From Lachnospiraceae bacterium (lineage in GTDB: Bacteria > Bacillota > Clostridia > Lachnospirales > Lachnospiraceae), in assembly GCA_014804495.1 (NCBI GenBank), contig JAAUZS010000146.1:1-22738 (forward strand): a DNA stretch of 22,738 bases, written 5' to 3'. The notes under the pieces were generated by a model that saw only the letters and a list, made by a program, of their open reading frames with translations, was not told the DNA's origin and searched no databases. The position numbers were made by a program, and so were the translations under genes. Below, piece by piece: positions 12,898-21,941 of the stretch; the stretch's first letter is position 1; each line of letters starts with the position of its first letter.

Positions 12898-14226
12898 TTA
12901 TTCCCTATTATTTTCCCTCTTCCACTCCATAATTTCATCCAGTCTTTCCTTAACCTTAGCCTCATCGCCCTGCGTGGTCGGGAAATAGTAACGGCTTCCT
13001 CTCATGGATTCAGGAAGGCATTCCATGTTAGTAAGTTTCTCTTCTGTATTATGCGCATACTGATATCCGGCTCCGTAATCCAGCTCTTCCATCAGCTTAG
13101 TCGGGGCATTCCGAAGCTGCAAAGGAACAGGTTCCGCAATCCGGTTTTTGATATCGTCCTTACATTTCTCACACGCAGTATACAGGGCGTTCGATTTCGG
13201 CGCCATAGCAAGGTATGTAACCGCATGTGTCAGGTGAACGTCGCATTCGGGCATTCCTAAGAAATGACACGCCTGATAAGCGGCAACTGCCACTTGCAGC
13301 GCATGACTGTCCGCCATGCCGACATCCTCACTGGCGAAACGAATCAGCCTTCTGGCTATATATAGTGGATTCTCCCCGCCTTCCAGCATACGGCACATCC
13401 AGTATATTGCGGCGTCGGGGTCGCTGTTGCGCATGGATTTATGTAAGGCCGATATCAGGTTATAATGTTCTTCTCCTGATTTATCATACAGAAGGGATTT
13501 TCTGTTGATGCACTGTGACAGGCCTTCATCTGTTACAACTATACTTCCCTGACTCGTAATCTCACCGTTCAATACTGCCATTTCCAATGTATTCAGTGCG
13601 GTTCTGGCATCACCGTTAGCAAAAACGGCAATTGCCCGAAGCTGTTCGTCACGGATTTCTATTTTCTGTCCGGGAAAACCTGTCGGATTATGTATGGCAT
13701 TATGTAAAAGTTTAACTATCTCGTCTTCTTCCAATGCTTTTAATACAAATACCCTGCATCTGGAGAGCAGCGCCGCGTTGACCTCAAACGAAGGGTTTTC
13801 CGTAGTTGCTCCGATAAGCAGAATACTCCCTTTTTCCACAAACGGAAGAAAAGCATCCTGCTGCGCTTTGTTAAAACGATGAATCTCGTCTACGAAAAGA
13901 ACAGTACGGATACCCATTTTGCGACTTAATTCTGCCTGATTCATAACTTCTTTGATTTCTTTAATTCCGCTTGTTACAGCGCTGAAATTGATAAAGTCCG
14001 CCTTGGTCCTTCCGGCTATTATGCTTGCCAGTGTGGTCTTTCCGACTCCGGGCGGTCCCCAGAATATCATGGAGGAAATCTGGTCTTTCTCAATCAGCTG
14101 TCTAAGCATCTTCCCCTTCCCCAACAGATGCTCCTGCCCTATGAAGTCTTCTAGTTTCTGCGGTCTTAAGCGGCTGGCAAGCGGAATTGTTGCTTCTCTG
14201 TTATCAAATAAATTCATCTGCTCCAT
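12898..14226 (-). CDS. rarA: replication-associated recombination protein RarA (MgsA)
   Basis: RarA is an AAA+ ATPase related to clamp-loader subunits that acts at stalled replication forks. From the ATG at 14226 the protein has 442 residues: Walker A GPPGVGKTT at 57-65, Walker B with DEIH at 113-116 followed by RFNKAQQD, sensor 1 TTENPS at 141-146, and an arginine finger in LLSRCRVF (Arg156). The C-terminal helical oligomerisation region follows (from about 240, with SALHKSMRNSDPDAAIYW). Length and motifs are those of a complete family member. A TTG at 14241 would add five residues and overlap the ptsI stop by 4 bp, but GAGG sits 9 bp before the ATG at 14226, so I prefer the ATG. The gene follows ptsI with no gap and is probably co-transcribed with it. 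Confidence 0.96.
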   Translation of the reverse strand: MEQMNLFDNREATIPLASRLRPQKLEDFIGQEHLLGKGKMLRQLIEKDQISSMIFWGPPGVGKTTLASIIAGRTKADFINFSAVTSGIKEIKEVMNQAELSRKMGIRTVLFVDEIHRFNKAQQDAFLPFVEKGSILLIGATTENPSFEVNAALLSRCRVFVLKALEEDEIVKLLHNAIHNPTGFPGQKIEIRDEQLRAIAVFANGDARTALNTLEMAVLNGEITSQGSIVVTDEGLSQCINRKSLLYDKSGEEHYNLISALHKSMRNSDPDAAIYWMCRMLEGGENPLYIARRLIRFASEDVGMADSHALQVAVAAYQACHFLGMPECDVHLTHAVTYLAMAPKSNALYTACEKCKDDIKNRIAEPVPLQLRNAPTKLMEELDYGAGYQYAHNTEEKLTNMECLPESMRGSRYYFPTTQGDEAKVKERLDEIMEWKRENNRE

Positions 14227-14237
14227 ATATATTTTCC

Positions 14238-15857
14238 TCAACTCTCACGAATCTTTTTACGCATCTCCAGTAAAATTCCCGGTGATACGCTGAATTCATC
14301 TATTCCCATTTCTATAAGTTTCTGTGTCACATCAAAGTCTGCACCGAGTTCACCGCAGATTCCCACCCACTTGCCTTCATTGTGGATTGCCTGTATCGAC
14401 ATTTCAATCAGCTTGAATACAGCCTCATGATGGGGATTGAAAAAGTGCTGTAAGTTTTGGTTCTGTCTGTCAATCGCCATAGTATACTGGCTCAAATCAT
14501 TCGTACCGATACTGAAAAAGTCAACTTCTTTGGCAAGTTTATCACTAATCAGCGCAGCCGCCGGGGTTTCTATCATAATACCCAGTTCTACATTCTCTTT
14601 ATATGGTTTTCCTTCCTGTTTTAGTTCCTGCTGTACCTGCAATATTATTTCCCTGACCATCTGAATCTCTTCTAACGAAATGACCATGGGAATCATGATT
14701 GCCAGATTACCATAACAGCCGGCACGGTATAAAGCACGAAGCTGTGTCTTGAAGATTTCGGGTCTGGTCAGGCATATTCTAAGCGCCCGATAACCCATTG
14801 CCGGATTTTCCTCATCATCCAGCTTGAAATAATCCGTTTTCTTATCAGCGCCAATATCCAGTGTTCTTATGATGACCTGTCTGTCTCCCATTTTTTCAAG
14901 TACCTGCTTATATGCTTCAAACTGCTGCTCTTCCGTAGGGAAGTCACTATTCTCCAAATAAAGAAATTCACTTCTGAACAGACCGATACCCTCTGCATCA
15001 TTCTCCACGGCGTTGTCCACATCCATAAGGTTGCCGGCATTCGCATATAGTCTTATTTTTCTTCCGCTGCGTGTAATCGTCTCCTTACCCTTTAGACTTT
15101 GCAGTTTTTTCTTCTTTTTCGACAGCTCTGCGACTTTTTTCTCATATTCTGAAAATGTCTCTTCATCCGGATCAATATATACAACACTATTTTCACCATC
15201 TAAAATAGCCTGATGTCCGTCATATTTCTCCATACACAGAGTCTGTACGGAAATAAGGGCCGGAATACCCATGCTCCTCGCCAGAATCGCCGTATGCGAA
15301 TTGGCGGAACCTTGTTCTAACATGAAGCCCAGCAATTTTTCCTTGGGAAATTGGAGCGTATCTGAGGGCGTTAAATCTCTCGCCGCTATTATTACAGGCT
15401 CATCAAATTTATTCCCGTCCAAAGTTTCATTAGACAAAGTCTTTATAAGTCGGTCAGACACATCCTGTACATCTACGGCGCGTTCTCTCATATAATCATT
15501 ATCCATGTTCTGAAACATCTTAGCAAATTTCTTCCCCGTTACGGAAATCGCATAGGCGGCATTGACTTTTTCCGTGCTTATCAAAGTTTCAATCGCTTTT
15601 TGATACTCGGAGTCTTCCAGCATCATTCTATGCGCTTCAAAAATAGCCGCGCTGTCTTCACCGACTTCACGTATAGCCTTATCGTACAGCATTTTTAGCT
15701 GCTCGACCGCCTTTTGGCTTGCCTCTTTATAATTTGCTATTTCGCTATCGGAATCTTCAATCTGATATTGCGTTACCGTAGATTCTTTTCCGCCATAATA
15801 CGAAAGTTTTCCTATGCAGATGTCCTTATATACACTCTCTCCATATAAAGTAACCAT
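14238..15857 (-). CDS. ptsI: phosphoenolpyruvate-protein phosphotransferase (PTS enzyme I)
   Basis: Enzyme I takes phosphate from phosphoenolpyruvate and passes it to HPr at the start of sugar uptake by the PTS. The 539-residue sequence has the phospho-accepting histidine in GSANSHTAILARS (His188), the PEP-site residues in GLFRSEFLY (Arg295) and RTLDIGADK (Arg331), the metal-binding MIETP (Glu430) and SIGTNDLSQYTMAIDR block (Asp454), and the catalytic cysteine in GICGELGAD (Cys501). The N-terminal region is slightly shorter than in the common 570-575 residue enzymes, but all key residues are present. The start has an AAAGGA site. It follows ptsH by 49 bp and abuts rarA, forming a ptsH-ptsI-rarA operon; it is cytosolic. 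Confidence 0.98.
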   Translation of the reverse strand: MVTLYGESVYKDICIGKLSYYGGKESTVTQYQIEDSDSEIANYKEASQKAVEQLKMLYDKAIREVGEDSAAIFEAHRMMLEDSEYQKAIETLISTEKVNAAYAISVTGKKFAKMFQNMDNDYMRERAVDVQDVSDRLIKTLSNETLDGNKFDEPVIIAARDLTPSDTLQFPKEKLLGFMLEQGSANSHTAILARSMGIPALISVQTLCMEKYDGHQAILDGENSVVYIDPDEETFSEYEKKVAELSKKKKKLQSLKGKETITRSGRKIRLYANAGNLMDVDNAVENDAEGIGLFRSEFLYLENSDFPTEEQQFEAYKQVLEKMGDRQVIIRTLDIGADKKTDYFKLDDEENPAMGYRALRICLTRPEIFKTQLRALYRAGCYGNLAIMIPMVISLEEIQMVREIILQVQQELKQEGKPYKENVELGIMIETPAAALISDKLAKEVDFFSIGTNDLSQYTMAIDRQNQNLQHFFNPHHEAVFKLIEMSIQAIHNEGKWVGICGELGADFDVTQKLIEMGIDEFSVSPGILLEMRKKIRES

Positions 15858-15906
15858 ATACAGATCCTTTCCCTTTCCTAGAACTTGAACAGCCGTCGTC
15901 TATGTC

Positions 15907-16164
15907 CTACAAGTTATCCTTAAGAAATTTTTCAATTTCTTTTGCCGCTTCCTTTTCGTCCGCTCCTTCTACACTCACGGTTATCGTATCGCCTTTCGCT
16001 GCGCCAAGACCCATGATACCGAAGATGCTCTTGCCGTCACCCTTTTTTCCGTTACAACTTATCTGAACTGCGGAACTGTATTTGCTTGCCTCTTTAACAA
16101 ATAAGCCTGCCGGTCTGGCGTGAATTCCAATTTCATCTGTAATCTGATATTCAAATTGTTCCAT
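15907..16164 (-). CDS. ptsH: phosphocarrier protein HPr
   Basis: HPr carries phosphate from enzyme I to sugar-specific EIIA proteins and, in Firmicutes, is a regulator through serine phosphorylation. With the ATG at 16164 the protein has 85 residues, the usual size. His15 lies in GIHARPAG and Ser46 in GKSIFGIMGL, exactly at canonical numbers, so both catalytic and HPr-kinase sites are intact. This numbering and a GCAGGGA ribosome site support this start over an in-frame ATG at 16203 that would add thirteen unrelated residues. Carbon catabolite control through CcpA is expected for the family but not shown here. It is the first gene of the ptsH-ptsI-rarA run. Confidence 0.98.
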   Translation of the reverse strand: MEQFEYQITDEIGIHARPAGLFVKEASKYSSAVQISCNGKKGDGKSIFGIMGLGAAKGDTITVSVEGADEKEAAKEIEKFLKDNL

Positions 16165-16203
16165 ATTGAATAATCCCTGCCTTTCTGTAATGCTTACGCG
16201 CAT

Positions 16204-16517
16204 TCAAAAACACTGTTTTAAGCGCATTGCTTTAGCGTACATTATATCCAATCTACAGTGATTTATTCTTGTTTCAAACAGAACCCGAACATCAAAAATT
16301 ACCTTTATATTATATATTACAGTTATATAATGCTGTTTTCAAGCAAATCCGCCAATTATACGATAAACATGTTAATAAAAATCCGGTCTGTTACAAATTG
16401 TCAATACTACTTTTGTAAAAATATGATATAATAAGCTCAGGCTCAGCAGTTTTATCGCTTCTATGGCTATAATTAAAAATTAAAATATACTTTTAAGCAG
16501 AAAGGTACACTAATATT
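16204..16517. other. divergent promoter region between ptsH and the PHP gene
   Basis: This 314-bp AT-rich gap separates two divergent genes and holds no open frame worth reporting. A plus-strand extended -10 (TGATATAAT at 16424-16432) lies about 85 bp before the PHP start codon. On the minus strand a TATAAT (16246-16241) lies about 77 bp before the ptsH ATG, without a good -35. I saw no convincing catabolite-response or terminator element. Confidence 0.55.
16424..16432 (+). promoter_or_regulatory. extended -10 promoter of the PHP-domain gene
   Basis: TG-A-TATAAT is a full extended -10 motif with a perfect -10 hexamer. No strong -35 is found at 16-18 bp, which extended -10 promoters can tolerate. 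Confidence 0.55.
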
Positions 16518-17336
16518 ATGAAACTGGATATGCACTGTCACACAAAAGAAGGCTCTCCTGACGGTAAAATAGCTCTTCTTGACTATATCACCAGACTAAA
16601 GGAAAAAGGCTACGACGGCATGCTTATAACAGACCACAATTCATATAAAGCATGTAAATATTATAAGAGTCTTAAAGATAAGCCTGATGATTTCACCATA
16701 TTATGCGGAATAGAATACGACACTCTGGACGCAGGCCACATCATAGTAATCATGCCAACGGGAATGCTCCCGAGAATTATGGAGCTTCGCGGGCTTCCTG
16801 TTCTCTTACTGGTTGAACTTGTACATCGCTTAGGCGGAATTCTGGGTCCTGCCCATCCATATGGGGAAAAGTTCTTAAGCGCCTTCAATACCCGGCTCGG
16901 CAAAAGAGCAAAGGATAAACTGATGAAAAGATTCGATTTCGTAGAAACCTATAACGCCTGTGAAGATGCGCAGGCCAATAGGAATGCCAAAATCCTTGCC
17001 GCAAAATACTATCTGCCGGGAGTAGGCGGCAGTGACTCACACAAAAACGACAGCCTCGGATTTGGCTACACTCTTTTACAGAATAACGTCGCGAACGAAA
17101 CGGAGCTTATCAACTATATCAAAAACGGACGTCCTGTAACGTCAGGCGGCGTCCGCTATTACCATACTACTAAACAAAAACTTGGAAAGGCAAATGATAT
17201 TCTCGTCTATTCTTTCTGGTTCTATAATAAGTTTTTGGCATTATTCAGAAGCAAGCCAAGGAAAAAAGAATTGATTAAAAGCAGGCTGATGCAGCAGACA
17301 AGATATCGTAAAGTTAAATACATTACTTTATCATAA
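16518..17336 (+). CDS. PHP-domain metal-dependent phosphoesterase
   Basis: The 272-residue protein has all PHP metal-ligand motifs: HCH (His6, His8), ITDHN (His40), GIEYD (Glu66) with AGH (His74), PAHPYG (His113), FVETYN (Glu143), and GGSDSH (Asp173, His175). PHP proteins of this stand-alone type act on phosphate esters, such as nucleotides or short RNA ends (TrpH/YciV-like). The motifs fit a hydrolase of the DHH-neighbouring nuclease/phosphatase class; the substrate cannot be told. The last 55 residues are basic and aromatic (SFWFYNKFLALFRSKPRKK), an add-on that might bind nucleic acid or a membrane face. It is the only sizeable plus-strand gene in the window. AGAAAGG precedes the ATG. A short hairpin at 17341-17357 follows the stop. 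Confidence 0.9.
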   Translation: MKLDMHCHTKEGSPDGKIALLDYITRLKEKGYDGMLITDHNSYKACKYYKSLKDKPDDFTILCGIEYDTLDAGHIIVIMPTGMLPRIMELRGLPVLLLVELVHRLGGILGPAHPYGEKFLSAFNTRLGKRAKDKLMKRFDFVETYNACEDAQANRNAKILAAKYYLPGVGGSDSHKNDSLGFGYTLLQNNVANETELINYIKNGRPVTSGGVRYYHTTKQKLGKANDILVYSFWFYNKFLALFRSKPRKKELIKSRLMQQTRYRKVKYITLS

Positions 17337-17340
17337 ATTG

Positions 17341-17357
17341 AAAAATCTTCGATTTTT
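17341..17357. terminator. short bidirectional hairpin between convergent genes
   Basis: AAAAATC, loop TTC, GATTTTT form a 7-bp stem with a built-in A-run on one side and T-run on the other. It lies right after the PHP stop and overlaps the stop codon of the convergent gene at 17356. The stem is AT-rich, so termination may be partial. Confidence 0.5.
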
Positions 17358-18267
17358 ATTTACTTTCCTCGCTTGAAACCACACTCTTAATGTCGTCTAA
17401 TGTATCGTTGAACGCCGTGGAGACCATATCAGGATTGTTACGGATCATATCGCGTTTATAGAAATCCAGCATTTCCTTGTAGTTTCTGCGGCTTTCCATG
17501 TACAGGTAGTATCTGGCGCGGAGCTCGGCAATTTCATCACGCACACTGTCCATATATGCGCCCGGTGCGTTTTGTATCATCTCTTTTATACTGTTAAACC
17601 GCTGTCCGAGGCTTTCGATAAGGTCATCCATTCTGGAAACGCGTTCATGCTTCTTCTGTTCTTTTTCATCATTATTGAACGCTGAAATAACATCCAGCCT
17701 TTTCTGCATCCGCATAAGTTCTTCTTTTACTCTCTGCATCTTTGCAAGAATATTTCGCAGGTCTATCGCTGCTTTAAATGAAAGAGCAAAATCCGCTGCA
17801 ATATAAATGGTAAGCAGCAGCGTTATATAGTACAGAAGTTTGGGCGGCATCGAAAAAACCAACTGTTCTACCGGTCTGTGTCCGACATTCGTCATCATAA
17901 TTGTAAAAAATCCCCATACAATAGTAGACCTCATGCAGATTCGACCCTGAAAATTAAATTTTCTGTTGGAATAATCCCAATATCTGACTTGAAACAGAGT
18001 TTCCATTGCAATTCCCGTCACATATTCCAGTGCAGTCGCTCCCACACAGCCTGCAAAGTATGTCAAAATCACGTTATCCCGAAACGGCATGGACACAACT
18101 AACATCATAGTGGCCCCGCTGCCATATAATGGAAGAAACGGTCCTCTCATAAAACCGCGGTTAATAAACTTCTTACTTTTAAGAGAAACCCACGTGGACT
18201 CAAAGCACCAGCCCAAAAAGCTGTAGAAATAAAAGAAAAACAGCCACTGTGTAATATTATAGTGCAT
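17356..18267 (-). CDS. CmpB-like membrane protein (PF06541, COG4905)
   Basis: The 303-residue protein begins with a membrane segment carrying FFYFYSFLGWCFESTW, followed by NRGFMRGPFLPLYGSGA, YFAGCVGATALEYVTG and YWDYSNRKFNFQGRICM. These blocks are typical of the family annotated as putative ABC transporter permease, ABC_trans_CmpB. About four to five membrane helices fill residues 1-165. The remainder (about 170-303) is a long charged coiled coil, a cytoplasmic extension longer than in minimal family members. Its function is not established; no transporter partner is adjacent. It lies 51 bp downstream of ylmH on the same strand. The C-terminus ends at the convergent hairpin. Confidence 0.8.
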   Translation of the reverse strand: MHYNITQWLFFFYFYSFLGWCFESTWVSLKSKKFINRGFMRGPFLPLYGSGATMMLVVSMPFRDNVILTYFAGCVGATALEYVTGIAMETLFQVRYWDYSNRKFNFQGRICMRSTIVWGFFTIMMTNVGHRPVEQLVFSMPPKLLYYITLLLTIYIAADFALSFKAAIDLRNILAKMQRVKEELMRMQKRLDVISAFNNDEKEQKKHERVSRMDDLIESLGQRFNSIKEMIQNAPGAYMDSVRDEIAELRARYYLYMESRRNYKEMLDFYKRDMIRNNPDMVSTAFNDTLDDIKSVVSSEESK

Positions 18268-18318
18268 AAACCGTTACCTCTTCCTCGATCGTGTATTTGT
18301 CGGATAATGCTTCTTAGA

Positions 18319-19089
18319 TTACCCAAATATCCCAACAGCTATCCTCTCTTTGCCTTTTCTGGTTTCCCCCATTTGCCCATAATATATAAATTTCCCATAT
18401 CCGCGCACCGTTACCGCATCATCTTTTTTCAACTGATAGCTGTTATTCTCCATTGTAATTCCGTTGACAAAAATTCTGCCTGATTGAAAAAGCTCAAGAC
18501 TTTTGCTTCTTGAAATATTATAAAGCTTCGCAACTATGCCGTCAATCCTTAAGGAAGATACCGTAACGGATACCGGTCTTGGTTCTGCTCCCTGCAAGCC
18601 TTCCGCATTTTCCCGAATTTGGCATTTTATATTGGTATGTTTCACCTTATTTAAGTTTTCTAATAAATATGGGGCGATACTCTGCTGGCAGAATAAAATA
18701 CCGCTCTTTTCCTGTACGAAAATATCTCCGATCGTACTCCGCTCTATTCCCAGATTCATAATTGCTCCGAGAAAATCCCTGTGTGTGAGGGCGTCCGCGA
18801 ACTTCGGCGCCGTGGGAAGCATTTCCAGGCAAACAATCGGATAATCCTCTTCGTAGCCCATATTCTCAGGACTGCCGAAGCGAATAATCTTTCTGTCACA
18901 AATAGGAGAGCCGCCTTCCATGCCATAACCCGCGTAAGCGACCTCTTTTGATACTGCATGGAAGACCTGCTGCTCTGACAGACTTAAAAAAGGGGTAAAG
19001 GTGTATATGCCTCTGCTGTATGATTTTTCCGCTAACTCAAGCAGTCTGTTCTTTAATTGTAATAACTCTTTTTCGGTTGTTCCTGACAT
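18319..19089 (-). CDS. ylmH: YlmH-family S4-domain RNA-binding protein
   Basis: The 256-residue protein matches the YlmH family. An N-terminal alpha/beta region includes TFTPFLSLSEQQ and RKIIRFGSPENMGY, a middle part has THRDFLGAIMNLGIERSTIG, and an S4 RNA-binding domain occupies about 177-237 (ISRSKSLELFQSGRIFVNG). In Bacillus, YlmH binds ribosomal 50S complexes and takes part in rescue of stalled ribosomes, related to RqcP. It is usually encoded in the division cluster near sepF and divIVA; here it follows an ABC exporter by 3 bp, an uncommon neighbour. AAGGAGG lies about 11 bp before the ATG. All expected domains are present and of normal length. Confidence 0.92.
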   Translation of the reverse strand: MSGTTEKELLQLKNRLLELAEKSYSRGIYTFTPFLSLSEQQVFHAVSKEVAYAGYGMEGGSPICDRKIIRFGSPENMGYEEDYPIVCLEMLPTAPKFADALTHRDFLGAIMNLGIERSTIGDIFVQEKSGILFCQQSIAPYLLENLNKVKHTNIKCQIRENAEGLQGAEPRPVSVTVSSLRIDGIVAKLYNISRSKSLELFQSGRIFVNGITMENNSYQLKKDDAVTVRGYGKFIYYGQMGETRKGKERIAVGIFG

Positions 19090-19092
19090 GGT

Positions 19093-21132
19093 TTATTTTT
19101 TCCTCCTTAGAACAATATATCCCAGTCCGAAAAACACCAGCCCAATAACCAGCATAATCACAACATCCAAAGCTCCAAGCGTATCCTTATAGAACATCGG
19201 TAATATTTTTTCCATCTGCTCAGGATAATAAGATATTAAAACGCTTAATCCGTTATTGATAAAGTGCATCAGCATGGCGGGAAAGATACTGCCAGTTATG
19301 TAAACCACGCAGCATAATACTAAGCCCAGAAGTCCTGTCGGAATGAATTTGACCAGACTCATGTGATATACTCCGAATAACGTCGCAACTATAGCAATCG
19401 CTACAGGTATACGGTACTTATTCTTCATTGAGTGGAAAATCATTCCACGGAAAAGCATTTCCTCACAGATCGCAGGCGCCACTGCGATGACCAAGAAAAC
19501 GCTTAAGAAGCCGCCGCTCATAATACTGTCAAATGTCATGTTAACATTTTCTGCACTGCTTGGGAACAGATAAATTAAGCCTGTCGAAATGATGATGTTG
19601 ATAAAGAACATTCCGACGCTCATAAACAGTGCGCCAATATAGCTTTTTGCCTTAGTCTTCTTAAAGCCGTATGTCAGACAGATGTCCTTTTTCGTATAAA
19701 GCACCACCAGAAGCGGCACGATAAGCAGTATTAACTGCGTTCCGAAGACTCCCGCCAGACCGAATTTTAACTGCAGCATGGTGCCTGCATATAATACAAG
19801 CATAATCGTAAGCGCAACTACGAACCAGACATCCGATACTGCGGGCACTCCGCCTTTTTTCAGATTGCTGCGCCTCTCGAAAAGCTGCATTCCGCCTTTG
19901 GCGTCGCCGAACAGAATCGCTTCGCTGTCATAAATTTTACTAAGGAATAAAATAGCAAGCGCCGCATACGCAACATTACTGATAAGCACTACGCCGATTG
20001 CGGCGTAATCTATTTTGAACACCAGCATATTTTTAATCAACAGACAGATATTCGCTACGGGAATCATTGCCATCGTATGAGTCAATTCGATATTGGGAAT
20101 AAACCCTATATAACCTATGAACATAACGACTAACATAAGCGGAGTTATGTAGTTATTCGCCTCTTTATAGCTCTTGGCAAAAGATGTCGTACACATTGTT
20201 ATGGCACTGATAAATAACGAAAATGCAAAAATTGCTAAAATACATACCAAAATTGCCGGTAAAAACATTGCCATATCGAAAGCCTGCGCATCGGTCTGCA
20301 ATTCCATTATCTTATACATATAGACCGCAATTCCTCCCATGGAAAGAATGTTGAGGAATGCAGATATGATACCGATTACAGCAACTGTCAAAAACTTGGA
20401 AATAATCAATTGTCTGCTCGTAACAGGCAGTGTCAGAATCGTCTCTAACGTCCCACGCTCCCGTTCTCCTGCCGTAGTATCAATTGCAGGATACATAGTT
20501 CCCATAAGTAGGCTTATCACAAGCATAAACGGCAGGATAGAGCCCATTATGCTTCCCAAAGACTGCTCACTGCTCGCTATATCGTTTGCTTCATAAGAAA
20601 CAGGCTCCAAAATCTCATGCACGTCAAGCCCCGCTTCCGCAATCTTTTCTTCCGTCAGTTCTTCCCTGAATTCGTCAAATATATCCATAACTATGTTCTT
20701 CGCATAGCCGGAATTGGTTACGGAAGAAAGATAGTATACCTCATACTGCATTTTTCCATCCTGAATATTACCTGTAATATAAACGTCATATACTTCTTCG
20801 TTCAGATACCATTCATAAGGGTCGTGAGAATCAAAGGTTCTTTCATCGTCTATCGAAAGCATATAAGCGCCTTCTTCATCATCTGCGCTTTCCTTGCTTT
20901 TTTCCGTCAGTTTCTGTAAAAAAGCGTCGTCATCACCTTCCACATACACTAACATATTATATTCCTGCGTCTCCATGCCGGAAGAAATAATTGAAACTAA
21001 CTGCATAGCGCCCAGAAAAATCAAAGGATACAGGATAACGGGCACAACTAACATCATCAACACAGTTTTTTTATCACGAAAAACATCAAGAATTTCTTTC
21101 TTCATCAAGGTTTTTATGATTGTTGTATTCAT
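19093..21132 (-). CDS. ABC permease fused to a CPBP intramembrane protease
   Basis: Residues 1-400 form a NatB/ABC-2 type permease: one N-terminal membrane helix (MLVVPVILYPLIFLGAMQLV), an extracellular loop with several acidic stretches, then further helices including the LETILTLPVTSRQLIISKFL coupling region. The C-terminal part (about 440-679) is a CPBP (CAAX/Abi-type) membrane protease with EExxxR (Glu557, Glu558, Arg562), FxxxH (Phe586, His590) and HxxxN (His623, Asn627), all intact. Such fusions occur in Clostridia and may process or protect against exported peptides. The gene overlaps the ATPase stop by ATGA, indicating translational coupling. AGGAGG precedes the start. The product sits in the membrane with the ATPase from 21129-21941 as partner. 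Confidence 0.9.
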   Translation of the reverse strand: MNTTIIKTLMKKEILDVFRDKKTVLMMLVVPVILYPLIFLGAMQLVSIISSGMETQEYNMLVYVEGDDDAFLQKLTEKSKESADDEEGAYMLSIDDERTFDSHDPYEWYLNEEVYDVYITGNIQDGKMQYEVYYLSSVTNSGYAKNIVMDIFDEFREELTEEKIAEAGLDVHEILEPVSYEANDIASSEQSLGSIMGSILPFMLVISLLMGTMYPAIDTTAGERERGTLETILTLPVTSRQLIISKFLTVAVIGIISAFLNILSMGGIAVYMYKIMELQTDAQAFDMAMFLPAILVCILAIFAFSLFISAITMCTTSFAKSYKEANNYITPLMLVVMFIGYIGFIPNIELTHTMAMIPVANICLLIKNMLVFKIDYAAIGVVLISNVAYAALAILFLSKIYDSEAILFGDAKGGMQLFERRSNLKKGGVPAVSDVWFVVALTIMLVLYAGTMLQLKFGLAGVFGTQLILLIVPLLVVLYTKKDICLTYGFKKTKAKSYIGALFMSVGMFFINIIISTGLIYLFPSSAENVNMTFDSIMSGGFLSVFLVIAVAPAICEEMLFRGMIFHSMKNKYRIPVAIAIVATLFGVYHMSLVKFIPTGLLGLVLCCVVYITGSIFPAMLMHFINNGLSVLISYYPEQMEKILPMFYKDTLGALDVVIMLVIGLVFFGLGYIVLRRKK

Positions 21133-21941
21133 CTGCCGCTTCCTCCTTCATACTGCCCTAATGTCTCGTTTTCAAATTCAGTTTCTTTTATGATTAATTC
21201 ACCAAAAACATCCCTTAAAGATTCTTTACCTGTCCGTGCCTTTAATTCGGCCGGTGTTCCTTCGCTTACGATTTTTCCCTGATGAACCAGTAGAATTCTG
21301 TCGCAAAGGAACTCTGCTTCTTCCATATAATGCGTTGAGTAGAGAATAGTCTTTCCTCGTTCACGCTCTTTTTTCATAAAATCAATAATTGCAGCGCTGC
21401 TTATAATATCAAGTCCAAGTGTAGGCTCGTCAAATATGTACACCTGTGGGTCATGCACAAGACATCTGGCAATTGATGCACGCTGAGTCTGCCCTGTCGA
21501 TAATTTCTCGATTCTGTTATCAATGAAATTCTCCATAGAAAGAACTTTACTTATATTTGCGACACTTTTCTCAACATCTTCTTTTGTCATTCCATAGAGC
21601 GCTCCCAGTGTCTGTAACAGTTCTCTGGGAGAAAATCTGCCATACAGTTTTGTATTATTAGACAGATAGCCTATATGTCTTTTTACCTCTATGTCATCAG
21701 TAATCTCTTTTTCTCCGATTCTGATACTGACCTGCCCGCTAGTCGGCTTCATCAGCTTCGACATCATACGAAGCAGTGTCGTCTTTCCGGCGCCGTTCGG
21801 TCCTAGAATACCGACGATTTCACCTTCGTTAACAGTCAGGGAAATCCCGTCTACGGCGTTGATATCAACTTTTTTGTTTTTCTTCTCATTCTTGGTGAAT
21901 GTCTTTATCAGATTGTCCGCTTTAATCCTATAATCACTCAT
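21129..21941 (-). CDS. ABC transporter ATP-binding protein (NatA-like)
   Basis: The ATPase drives the adjacent NatB-type permease. With the ATG at 21941 it has 270 residues: Walker A GPNGAGKTT (47-55), signature LSTGQTQR (147-154), Walker B VYIFDEP (167-173) and the H-loop histidine in YSTHYMEE (His204). At the usual Q-loop position it reads GYLSNNTKLYGR, with no glutamine, a variation that also occurs in NatA-like proteins. I prefer this ATG over the in-frame ATG at 21953 because the AGGAGG there touches the upstream ATG but is 12 bp from the chosen one. The last bases of the preceding DUF6773-like gene overlap the start by 8 bp. The C-terminal 50 residues are a charged extension with no domain I recognise. 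Confidence 0.93.
   Translation of the reverse strand: MSDYRIKADNLIKTFTKNEKKNKKVDINAVDGISLTVNEGEIVGILGPNGAGKTTLLRMMSKLMKPTSGQVSIRIGEKEITDDIEVKRHIGYLSNNTKLYGRFSPRELLQTLGALYGMTKEDVEKSVANISKVLSMENFIDNRIEKLSTGQTQRASIARCLVHDPQVYIFDEPTLGLDIISSAAIIDFMKKERERGKTILYSTHYMEEAEFLCDRILLVHQGKIVSEGTPAELKARTGKESLRDVFGELIIKETEFENETLGQYEGGSGR

Noticed and set aside
14227..14241. TTG start of rarA overlapping ptsI
   Set aside because: The ATG five codons later has a better-spaced ribosome site and family-like N-terminus.
16165..16203. Longer start of ptsH at 16203
   Set aside because: His15 and Ser46 fall at canonical positions only with the ATG at 16164.
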